Shown one piece after another: positions 1 through 5,393 of a stretch of 5,784 nucleotides of DNA; positions within the stretch are counted from its first letter, which is position 1, and each line of letters begins with the position of its first letter. The notes under the pieces were generated by a model. That model had not been told where the DNA came from and did not search any database. It saw nothing but the letters and a program-made list of their open reading frames with translations. Made by a program: the position numbers and the translations under genes. The DNA is from Spartobacteria bacterium (GTDB lineage: Bacteria; Verrucomicrobiota; Verrucomicrobiia; Chthoniobacterales; Terrimicrobiaceae), in NCBI GenBank assembly GCA_947487745.1, contig CANKXQ010000091.1, forward strand, positions 1 through 5,784, written 5' to 3'.

Positions 1-166
1 CCTCGAGGTTCGGGATCCGCCTTGATATCCACATCGATGGTTTTTGCCCGCCAGCCAAAAAGCAATGCGGTTGCTCCACCGGTGAGGTAAATGATGGTCC
101 CTTCACGCGCTGACCAAGGGCTTCCATGAACTCCTCCAGCTTGGCTCTATCTGAATCGGCCCTCAC
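1..166 (-). pseudogene. N-terminal part of a nucleotidyltransferase-fold protein, frame broken, runs off the left edge
   Basis: Starting at a GTG (166-164), the frame reads VRADSDRAKLEEFMEALGQR and then VKGP. After about position 100 the recognisable protein continues in another frame as TIIYLTGGATALLFGWRA, followed by KTIDVDIKADPEPR to the window edge. The GG pair and the later T-x-D-x-D are the signature of the minimal nucleotidyltransferase (MNT/AbiEii-like) fold; the GG and two Asp would bind nucleotide and metal. Joining the two parts needs a net gain of one base (or 4, 7) near 93-103. There is no start codon in the second frame after its last in-frame stop, so the upstream frame is needed. 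The GTG overlaps the rmlC stop as GTGA, which implies translational coupling. Substrate and role are unknown; homologues occur as stand-alone proteins and as toxin parts. The frame break may be a sequencing indel. Confidence 0.65.
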
Positions 167-714
167 AAATATTTCTCACATTCCGCGAACGAAGCGGCCT
201 CTGCGTCTTTTGGTGAAACAATCGGGTCGATGCCGATGGCCAGCGGCCAGTCGATGCCAATGGCGGGGTCGTTCCAACGCAGGGCGCGCTCGGTCGTCGG
301 CGCATAGACATTCGTGCACTTGTAGTGGAAGTCCGCCATCTCGCTCACGACCAAAAATCCATGCGCGCAACCGGCCGGCACCCACAAGCGCTCGTGGGCA
401 TCACTCGTCAGCATGTAGCCGTCCCATTTTCCGAAGGTGGGCGAGCTTTCCCGCAAATCCACGAGCACATCGAAGACCGTTCCCGAGGTGACCCACACGA
501 GTTTCCCCTGCGCCGCATCGCCACTCTGGTAGTGCAGACCACGCAGCACATTCTTCGCCGAGCGGCTGTGATTGTCCTGCACGAAATCCGCTTCAATTCC
601 GAGCTTGGCGAAGGTTTCCTTGTTCCAAGACTCCAGAAAAAATCCACGCGCGTCACCAAACACACGAGGCCGCAAGAGGTAGGCACCATCAATTTTTGTC
701 GGATACTTTGTCAT
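163..714 (-). CDS. rfbC: dTDP-4-dehydrorhamnose 3,5-epimerase (RmlC/RfbC)
   Basis: This cytoplasmic cupin enzyme converts dTDP-4-keto-6-deoxyglucose to dTDP-4-keto-rhamnose, the third step of dTDP-L-rhamnose synthesis for polysaccharides. The product from the ATG at 714-712 is 183 residues, the usual family length; an upstream TTG extension to 780 adds residues unlike the family and was not used. Visible signatures are QDNHSRS (46-52), RGLHYQ with the catalytic His61, KLVWV (71-75; Arg is more usual at the Trp), VFDVLVDLR (80-88), WVPAGCAHGF (111-120), the Tyr131-Lys132 pair, and SPKD with Asp170 expected to complete the His-Asp dyad. The Shine-Dalgarno is weak. No rmlA, rmlB or rmlD is seen next to it. 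The stop overlaps the GTG of the following nucleotidyltransferase by 4 bases. Upstream lies a 169-bp gap to the regulator gene, so it may have its own promoter. Confidence 0.93.
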   Translation of the reverse strand: MTKYPTKIDGAYLLRPRVFGDARGFFLESWNKETFAKLGIEADFVQDNHSRSAKNVLRGLHYQSGDAAQGKLVWVTSGTVFDVLVDLRESSPTFGKWDGYMLTSDAHERLWVPAGCAHGFLVVSEMADFHYKCTNVYAPTTERALRWNDPAIGIDWPLAIGIDPIVSPKDAEAASFAECEKYL

Positions 715-864
715 AGAAAAACTCGCAATTCGGGAACGGAAAATTCCTGTCGGATGCAGACGGGACACGGCTTGGCGCAAATATGCTGCCGCCCTTGGTC
801 ATCGGCGAATTTTTCCACCGGTCCACATCCTAAACAAAATGTCTTCCCGTTTTTCACAGGTTTG

Positions 865-882
865 CCGCGCAGGGCGGCGCGG
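865..882 (-). terminator. GC-rich hairpin directly after the regulator gene
   Basis: Perfect 6-bp arms CCGCGC and GCGCGG around a 6-base loop start one base after the TAA at 886-884. On the minus-strand transcript the stem is followed by CAAACC and not by a clean U-tract, so it is at best a weak intrinsic terminator or an mRNA 3' end stabiliser. Confidence 0.3.
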
Positions 883-883
883 G

Positions 884-1393
884 TTATTTGACTAAAAATT
901 TCAACAACCAGGGCAGCATGCTCTCGCCGCGCTCCAGCCAGTGCTTGAGCCGCTCGAGGCGCTCCTCCGCAGTCTCACGATCTTCTGGTGCCATCTCGCT
1001 CGCGAGGGTCTCCATCGTGCCGATCCTCTCCAGAGCGCGATCCAGTCTGGGTTTCAGCTCCTCTTGGATGAATGCGGTCGCAAATTTGCTCAACTCCAAA
1101 TCCGCCACGTAGTGATCCCGCCGATCCCCTGGCATGTAAACCGACTTCACCGCGCCGACGGATCGCAGCACCTTCAACCCCTGACTCGCCGCTCCCAGAC
1201 TGATTCCCAGCCGCGTCATGATGTCATCCATCGCCAAAGCGCGTGACGACACAAAAAGCAGACCGTAAATCTCCCCCACCGACTTCTGCAGGCCGATCAA
1301 CTTGAAAAAGCCGATGAAAAGTTCGATCGACTCGACTTCCAAGGCCGACAGCGATTCGGTCTGGGGTTCGAGTGTGGCGGGAGCGACTTGCAT
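884..1393 (-). CDS. MarR/GbsR-like winged-helix transcriptional regulator
   Basis: The 169-residue protein starts at ATG 1393-1391; no good Shine-Dalgarno is visible. Residues about 37-98 form a winged helix-turn-helix: a first helix (SVGEIYGLLFVS), then MDDIMTRLGISLGAASQGLK as helix-turn-recognition helix, then a wing containing GDRRDHYVAD (89-98). Residues about 105-169 are long charged helices (EELKPRLDRALERI, ERLERLKHWLER), suited to dimerisation, and end in a hydrophobic LPWLLKFLV. This arrangement matches the GbsR/MarR type of cytoplasmic regulator. The ligand and targets cannot be read from sequence. Its position between an exosortase gene and rmlC suggests control of surface or exopolysaccharide genes (inference). 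A 20-bp inverted repeat 57 bp upstream of the start could be its own operator. Confidence 0.82.
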   Translation of the reverse strand: MQVAPATLEPQTESLSALEVESIELFIGFFKLIGLQKSVGEIYGLLFVSSRALAMDDIMTRLGISLGAASQGLKVLRSVGAVKSVYMPGDRRDHYVADLELSKFATAFIQEELKPRLDRALERIGTMETLASEMAPEDRETAEERLERLKHWLERGESMLPWLLKFLVK

Positions 1394-1450
1394 TCGTGCG
1401 CCAGAGAAAATCAGAAGACTTCAAGGCCTTCAATAAAAAATGAAAACCCC

Positions 1451-1470
1451 GTGGAACTGCGCGATTCCAC
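1451..1470. promoter_or_regulatory. Candidate operator dyad upstream of the regulator gene
   Basis: A perfect inverted repeat GTGGAA-N8-TTCCAC lies 57 bp before the regulator ATG. Size and symmetry suit a dimeric winged-helix protein, so autoregulation is possible. No convincing -35/-10 pair was found around it, and it could equally be a chance dyad. Confidence 0.28.
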
Positions 1471-1533
1471 ACCGGCGAGCGCGGGCTGTTGGACGAAGCA
1501 ACCAATCGTTGACAGGTTCGATCGTAAGCCCAC

Positions 1534-1653
1534 GCGAGTGTCTCTCGCAGGCGAGACGCCTGTGCTCCCTTCTTTGATGCCACGCCGACCGGGAGAAATG
1601 GGACATGCTGGAGGATGTCCCTCCCGGATGAACGAGCGCGCTGCCGCGCGAGG
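1534..1653. repeat. Three-hairpin 120-bp dispersed repeat, copy 1 (intact)
   Basis: This copy aligns without gaps to the split copy at 3883-3969 plus 5345-5388 (81/88 identical over the left part, 41/44 over the right). It contains hairpin A, CAGGCG-AGA-CGCCTG (1548-1562); hairpin B, GGGACAT-N8-ATGTCCC (1600-1606 with 1615-1621); and hairpin C, GCGCG-CTGC-CGCGC (1636-1649). An alternative pairing GGAGG/CCTCC (1610-1614 with 1620-1624) would exclude hairpin B. No reading frame of its own is seen. It begins 10 bp after the exosortase stop codon in the direction of transcription, so it forms that gene's 3' region and might act as terminator or mRNA stabiliser. It could be a REP- or MITE-like non-autonomous element. 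The repeat itself is certain; the function is not. Confidence 0.9.
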
Positions 1654-1663
1654 GCGCGCCTTG

Positions 1664-3551
1664 TTACTTCTTCTTCTTTGCGTCGGTTTCCGCTGCTTCC
1701 TTTGCTTCTTTTATGGCGCTTTCGATAGCTTTTTTGGTTGGGTCGACTGGGAGGTTGTCTTGCTCAGCGGCGTCGCGTTGGGCGTTTTGGAGGGCTTTTT
1801 TCGTCGCGTCGGGAGCGGATTCTCCCGCTTCCGCAGCGGCTTTTTTGGCTTCCTCGAGCGCGCGCGCCGTGGCATCGGGCGTGCCATTCGGGAGCGGTTC
1901 GTAGGCTGGAACGACTTTCGGCGTTGGTGTGGGGGTTGCGCTTGGGGCGATGAATTGGTTGGCGATGAGGACACGGGCTTGGCGGAAGAGGCTTTCGAGC
2001 TGTTCGCGCTGCTCGCTGCCGAGGCCCCCCGCGGGCGGCGGCGAGGATTTGGATGCGGTAGTTGATGGCATCGTCGTAGGCCTCGTTCGCGTAGGGCATT
2101 TGCCGTATGCGGTGGGTGAGGCGCGAGGCGATGTTGCCTTCCTGGAGGGCCTTGCCCTCGGCGTCGTAGGGCGAGCGTTTGCCGGGCTCCTCGAGCCACA
2201 CGCCGGTTTCGTCCACCGTGCTGTAGAGCAGGTCGGCCTTGAAGCCGCCTTCACGCTCGAGGACGACTTCCATGCAGGGCACCATGGCGTTGTCGGCATT
2301 GGCGCGCTGGAGTTTCGTGTCGCCGATCTTCCATCCCGCATTGCGGTAGCACACGGTGACATCGTGATAGCCGAAGAAGGGATAATCGAATGAGATCGTC
2401 GCGAGGGTGCTCCCCTTCTGGTATTGCCAGATGTGCGAGAAAACTCCGTCCTCGAAGGCCGCGCGCTTCGGCACGGGCTTCACATCCGAGACGAGGCGCC
2501 AGCCATCGATCTCCTGCGGCAGGGTGAACTTCGCCGAGCCATCCATCCAAGCCGGATTGATGCGGCGCGCGTTCTCCTTGCGGAAATGAAAATCCCACCC
2601 GCGCACGAGTTGCACCGCGCCGAGAATGGCAAGCAGGACGGTGACAAAACGAAGGCCTCCGCTGAAGGACCAACCTTCTAAAACGGGCTCCGGGTTTTCA
2701 TCCGCCTCCGCGATTCGATGAAGGGTCTTGGACCCGAAGACCTTCCCCAGCAAGGCGTCGGCGACCACGATAAAGCCAAGGTAGAAGCCTGTAAGCACGA
2801 GCCCGAGCGCCTCGTGCTTCCATCCCACGAAAAGATCGATCTGGAAATTGAATAAAACCCACGCTCCCGAGGTGATGCGCACCAGGTTTCCAGCCAGCAC
2901 GCAGGCTATGGTGAGGGCGTAGAGCAGGCCAAGAAAAAGCAGCGAGCGGCGCCGCCACATGGCGTAGAAGACACACGCCGAGGTCATGAAAAGCACGGAG
3001 TTGATACCGCTGCAGGCCTCCTCCACAAGCAGGCGCTGGCCGGGGATTTCGATGATGAGTCCGGTGAGCAGGTGCGGAATTCCGAGCAGTCCCAACAACC
3101 GGCTGCTGCCCGCCGTGGCCCATTCCTGCAGGAGCATGGCAAACCGGGCGTCGAGCTTGAGAGGCGGTGGGAGAACGGTGAGCAAGACCAGCCAGCCCGG
3201 CAATACCTCGCGGAGAAGCCTCCATCCGCCGAACCACCAGGAAGCCGCAAGCACCGCGAGCAAGAGGGACGCCGCACCGAGCCAGGGCGACCACATCACC
3301 GCCGCCGAGGCCAACACGCCCAGCACAGCCAGCAAAAGCGGAATCCTCAGCCACAAAGACCCCGGCTTGAGCGGACGACGCGCCTCCTGCACGCCGCGAG
3401 CGATCAAAAAAGCCCCGCCGGCCAGCGCCAACGGGAAAAACTGGTAGGTGTCGAATTGCCAGAGGTTGTAAAAAAACTGCGCCATCAGCGGCCCGAAGCC
3501 GGCAAGAGCGATCAGGGCGAGAACAGAGGGAGTGAGTGGGCGGGTGGACAT
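1664..3551 (-). CDS. Exosortase with EpsI-like domain and Ala/Lys-rich tail, one frameshift
   Basis: This is an inner-membrane cysteine transpeptidase of the exosortase/archaeosortase family, which cuts and anchors PEP-CTERM-type surface proteins and is usually linked to exopolysaccharide loci. Residues 1-317 hold about eight or nine hydrophobic segments. The catalytic triad is Cys180 in VEEACSGIN, Arg225 in NLVRI and His246 in GWKHEA. Residues about 340-505 match the EpsI-like (DUF3485-type) extracytoplasmic domain, with IDGWRLV and YHDVTVCYRNAGW. Read literally, the frame ends at 1764 with an implausible Arg/Pro/Ser-rich tail. A one-base excess in the run of six C at 2025-2030 explains this: removing one base gives AARGGLGSEQREQLESLF and a tail ending at TAA 1666-1664, for 628 residues in total. 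The tail has a TPTPTP linker and three 22-residue repeats. The start ATG is 3551-3549, with a poor Shine-Dalgarno. The exosortase subtype was not assigned. Confidence 0.88.
1682..1879 (-). repeat. Three 22-residue Ala/Lys/Glu-rich repeats in the exosortase tail
   Basis: In the corrected frame, residues 558-623 contain three units of exactly 22 residues, starting PDATARALEEAKKAAAE, PDATKKALQNAQRDAAE and VDPTKKAIESAIKEAKEAAE. The shared pattern is a D-x-T cap followed by an amphipathic, charged helix, likely a coiled coil or flexible spacer. The protein then ends in four lysines. The persistence of this regular period is strong support for the corrected frame. Confidence 0.75.
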
Positions 3552-3558
3552 GGTGGAG

Positions 3559-3590
3559 AAGTTTTAAGGTTTAAGTTTGTAAGTTTTAAG
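3559..3590. repeat. AT-rich direct repeat AAGTTTTAAG next to the exosortase start
   Basis: AAGTTTTAAG occurs at 3559-3568 and 3581-3590, a spacing of 22 bp, with a related GGTTTAAGTTT between them. It begins 8 bp upstream of the exosortase ATG, so it lies in the 5' untranslated or promoter region. It may be a low-complexity tract, or a binding site with two helical turns between units. Confidence 0.6.
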
Positions 3591-3690
3591 CAGCCCACGA
3601 GCGATGCGCGGTTGGAAAGAAAGTAACCACGGATATCCCTGATTGGCACGGATGATCCCAGCCAGCTGGGATTGGCAGAAAAAAAGCAAA

Positions 3691-3710
3691 AAACGAGCAA
3701 GCTTGCTTGC
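3691..3710 (-). terminator. Terminator-like hairpin between the right-hand gene and the exosortase
   Basis: On the minus-strand transcript the stem GCAAG-CAAG-CTTGC is followed three bases later by six U and then a second U-run after GC. It would stop read-through from the upstream gene before the exosortase. The plus strand also has T-runs beyond the stem, so it could work in both directions. The stem is only 5 bp. Confidence 0.35.
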
Positions 3711-3882
3711 TTGCAGAGTTTTTGTTTTTGCCCTGCCCCATTCGCATCGCGAATGCACCCGTGCCCAATGAATCTCCTCCGTGGTCCCCGTGTCCTCTGT
3801 GGTTAAATAATTTTTTTTGGGGTAACATGGTAAATTAACCGTGGAGGCTCAGGGCGTTGTTGCTCATCGATGAGGTTGCCAT

Positions 3883-3969
3883 GCGAGTGTCTCTCACAGG
3901 CGAGACGCCTGTGCTCCCTTGTTTGTTGCCTCGCCGAACGAGAGAAATGGGACATGCCGGAGGATGTCC
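3883..3969. repeat. Three-hairpin repeat, copy 2, left part (split by the IS)
   Basis: Collinear with copy 1 at 1534-1620, differing at a handful of bases. Hairpin A is stronger here: CACAGGCG-AGA-CGCCTGTG, 8-bp arms (3895-3913). Hairpin B is GGGACAT-N8-ATGTCCC (3949-3955 with 3964-3970). The last 11 bases are the left target duplication of the IS. Confidence 0.9.
3959..3969. repeat. Left target-site duplication of the IS
   Basis: GGAGGATGTCC, repeated directly at 5345-5355. Its GGA...TCC ends are self-complementary. Eleven bases fits the 10-13 bp duplications of the IS4/IS231 groups. Confidence 0.88.
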
Positions 3970-3986
3970 CATAAGCGCTAAGATAA
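3970..3986 (+). repeat. Left terminal inverted repeat of the IS (IRL)
   Basis: CATAAGCGCTAAGATAA pairs with the reverse complement of 5328-5344, with one mismatch (A versus T at position 5). Starting at C3970 makes both ends begin CAT; a 12-bp target duplication starting the IS at 3971 is the alternative reading. Confidence 0.9.
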
Positions 3987-4012
3987 TTATTGCGTCTCTG
4001 TAAATATCTGCT

Positions 4013-4030
4013 ATCCATGCCTGCATGGAT
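4013..4030 (+). promoter_or_regulatory. Hairpin over the transposase start codon
   Basis: ATCCATGC-CT-GCATGGAT is a perfect 8-bp dyad (as RNA, 7 bp with a CCTG loop) whose right arm contains the ATG at 4025-4027. In an external read-through transcript it would hide the start codon. That is the known way IS10 and IS50 limit transposase made from host promoters. No Shine-Dalgarno is visible before the ATG. Confidence 0.5.
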
Positions 4031-5161
4031 GCAGAACTTGTCTTCGAGCAACTGCCGGTCAGCATTGAACGCGATTTCGACTACCTTCTAAGCTTCCTTC
4101 CGCGCGGGTGGAAAGAGCAGGCCCGCTCTTGCGGTGCGTTGAGACGCTGCCGCAAGATTCCGAATGCTTCGGTGCTTTTGCGTGCTTTGCTTCTGCACTT
4201 GGCCGAGGGGTGTTCGTTAAGGGAAACAGCAGTGAGGTTGAAGGAAGGCGGTATTCTGGATATCAGCGATGTGGCGATCATGGATCGCTTGCGGCAGTCG
4301 GCAAAATGGTTCAACTGGATGAACAACCGAATGCTTGAAATGTGGATTGCCAGAAAGCCTGCGGAGGTCTTCGGATTCGGGCGCAAGATTATTGTGGCTG
4401 ATGGAACGCGGATTCAGGAGCAAGGCCCGACGGGATCGGGTTGGATGCTACACTACGCCATAGGATTGTCGGATTTGAAATGCGAGCAGGCGCTGGTGAA
4501 GGATTGGGCCAATTCCGGAGAAGGTTTCGGACGCTTTGATATTCAGCCCGGGGAGTTGTGGATCGGCGACAGGGCCTATGGAAAAAAGCCCGGAATCGCG
4601 CATACGGTGGCCGCAGGCGCCGATGTGATCGCAAGGTTCGCATTCAACAACCTGCCATTACTTCACTCGGGCGGAGCGTCATTCGATTTGCTGGCCCATC
4701 TGCGCACGCTCGGAGATTTGCAGGTCGGAGATTGGCCGGTGGAGTTTACATTTCAGAAACGAAGAATCGCAGGGCGGGTCTGCGCTTTGAAAAAAAGTCC
4801 CCAAGCGACCGAGAAGGCCTTGAAAGCTGTGCGACGCAAGGCGCAAAAAAATCAAAACGAGTCAAGGAGCGAGACGCTGGAGGCGGCTGGATACATTTTC
4901 GTTTTCACGACATTAAAAGTGGATGTGGCATCGGCTGCCAATGTGCTCGAGATCTACCGTGGACGCTGGCAGGTGGAGCTTGTGTTCAAGCGTTTGAAAT
5001 CCATTCTGGGCTTTGGTTATTTGCCCAAGCGCGACAAGCAATCGATACGATCGTGGCTCGAAGGAAAACTTCTGGTAGCCTTGCTGCTGGAAGCTCTCCT
5101 GGTCAAGGGAGAGTCTTTTTTTCCCTGGGGCTATCCGCTCCAAACAATCAAGGGAGCGTAG
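4025..5161 (+). CDS. IS4-family DDE transposase, C-terminus lost by frameshift
   Basis: This 378-residue protein catalyses cut-and-paste movement of the surrounding IS. Catalytic residues are Asp126 in IIVADGTRI, Asp182 in WIGDRAYG and Glu318 in the family signature Y311-x2-R314-x3-E318-x6-K325 (YRGRWQVELVFKRLK). The N-terminal 110 residues are a helical DNA-binding region, and a beta-rich insertion (about 205-300) separates the second Asp from Glu. The stop at 5159-5161 falls soon after FFPWGYPL. The expected C-terminal helix continues in the +1 frame from about 5160, so one extra base near 5145-5160 most simply explains the break. The catalytic core is complete, but the missing end may impair activity. 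The ATG at 4025 is the only ATG after the in-frame stop at 4001-4003, and it sits in a hairpin. Confidence 0.92.
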   Translation: MDAELVFEQLPVSIERDFDYLLSFLPRGWKEQARSCGALRRCRKIPNASVLLRALLLHLAEGCSLRETAVRLKEGGILDISDVAIMDRLRQSAKWFNWMNNRMLEMWIARKPAEVFGFGRKIIVADGTRIQEQGPTGSGWMLHYAIGLSDLKCEQALVKDWANSGEGFGRFDIQPGELWIGDRAYGKKPGIAHTVAAGADVIARFAFNNLPLLHSGGASFDLLAHLRTLGDLQVGDWPVEFTFQKRRIAGRVCALKKSPQATEKALKAVRRKAQKNQNESRSETLEAAGYIFVFTTLKVDVASAANVLEIYRGRWQVELVFKRLKSILGFGYLPKRDKQSIRSWLEGKLLVALLLEALLVKGESFFPWGYPLQTIKGA

Positions 5162-5336
5162 CCGGTGTCTCTGGCGAGAGGAGTCATTGCTTTTCCACCT
5201 GATCAAGAACGCACTGAATCCGGTGCTGAGTTTGAGTGGGTGTGTAGAAAATTGGGGCCGCATCTCCAGCAACCTTCGGGAACCCTCAAGAAAAAGGCGC
5301 ATGCAATGCCGCATAATTAAAAATACCTTATCTTAG
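5160..5336 (+). pseudogene. Detached C-terminal 58 residues of the transposase
   Basis: This frame reads SRCLWREESLLFHLIKNALN and later NWGRISSNLREPSRKRR, matching the usual C-terminus of IS4-type transposases (a W-R-E helix, then L-R-E-P-x-RKR). It has no start of its own. Joined to the upstream frame it gives a 436-residue protein, a normal family length. Its stop TAG (5334-5336) lies inside the right inverted repeat. Confidence 0.75.
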
Positions 5337-5344
5337 CGCATATG
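5328..5344 (-). repeat. Right terminal inverted repeat of the IS (IRR)
   Basis: The reverse complement CATATGCGCTAAGATAA matches IRL at 16 of 17 positions. It also contains the stop codon of the restored transposase frame. Confidence 0.9.
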
Positions 5345-5355
5345 GGAGGATGTCC
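5345..5355. repeat. Right target-site duplication of the IS
   Basis: GGAGGATGTCC, identical to 3959-3969. The neighbouring C (5356) extends the match to 12 bp if the IS is taken to start at 3971. Confidence 0.88.
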
Positions 5356-5388
5356 CTCCCGGAGGAGCGAGCGCGCTGCCGCGCAAGG
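5345..5388. repeat. Three-hairpin repeat, copy 2, right part
   Basis: Matches copy 1 at 1610-1653 (41/44). The first 11 bases are the right target duplication; the rest completes hairpin C, GCGCG-CTGC-CGCGC (5371-5384). It starts 5 bp after the stop codon of the next minus-strand gene, mirroring the placement of copy 1 behind the exosortase. Confidence 0.9.
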
Positions 5389-5393
5389 ATTCT

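Larger units (their letters stand above)
3552..3882. other. Gene-free, hairpin-rich intergenic region upstream of the exosortase
   Basis: No reading frame here looks like a protein. Perfect hairpins are ATCCCAGC-CA-GCTGGGAT (3655-3672), GCAAG-CTTG-CTTGC (3697-3710) and CATTCGC-ATC-GCGAATG (3739-3755). TAACCAC (3624-3630) and GTGGTTA (3799-3805) bracket the hairpins as an inverted pair. The text beside each bracket (CCACGGATATCCC...GGCACGGATG, and on the other strand AACCACAGAGGACACGG) resembles intergenic repeats I recall as common in Verrucomicrobiota and other phyla. The exosortase promoter must lie here or beyond, but no clear -35/-10 pair was recognised. Confidence 0.6.
3970..5344 (+). 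mobile_element. Complete IS4-family insertion sequence, 1375 bp
   Basis: The element is bounded by 17-bp inverted repeats matching at 16 positions and by an 11-bp direct repeat. It carries a single transposase on the plus strand, opposite to all host genes. It inserted into one arm of hairpin B of the 120-bp repeat; the intact repeat at 1534-1653 shows the empty site. Ends beginning CAT and a GG/CC-bounded 11-bp target recall the IS231-type branch of the IS4 family, although the subgroup was not tested. The frameshift near the end of the transposase suggests this copy may be unable to move itself, if the break is real. Confidence 0.92.

Noticed and set aside
126..891. Two long plus-strand open frames over rmlC
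   Set aside because: They are antisense to a clear RmlC homologue. Their products are Arg/Ser/Pro/His-rich with no family signature, typical of GC-rich shadow frames.
1510..1540. TTGACA on the plus strand resembling a -35 box
   Set aside because: No -10-like hexamer lies 16-18 bp downstream, and there is no plus-strand gene for it to serve.
1534..1653. CRISPR-like repetition
   Set aside because: There are only two copies of a long palindromic unit, kilobases apart, with no regular spacers and no cas genes.
2019..2045. Programmed ribosomal frameshift in the exosortase
   Set aside because: The corrected frame needs a +1 (or -2) shift, with no known stimulatory pattern seen; a homopolymer length error is the simpler explanation.
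1388..2393. Plus-strand open frames of 154-225 residues opposite the exosortase tail
   Set aside because: They read as low-complexity Gly/Arg/Phe or Val/Gly-rich protein and are explained by the antisense of Ala/Lys/Glu codons in the exosortase.
3512..4065. Small minus-strand frames between the exosortase and the transposase
   Set aside because: They run through hairpins and dispersed repeats, or across the IS end and target duplication, and have no recognisable domain.
4558..5202. A 214-residue plus-strand frame inside the transposase gene
   Set aside because: It overlaps the catalytic region of the transposase in another frame and has no DDE or other motif.
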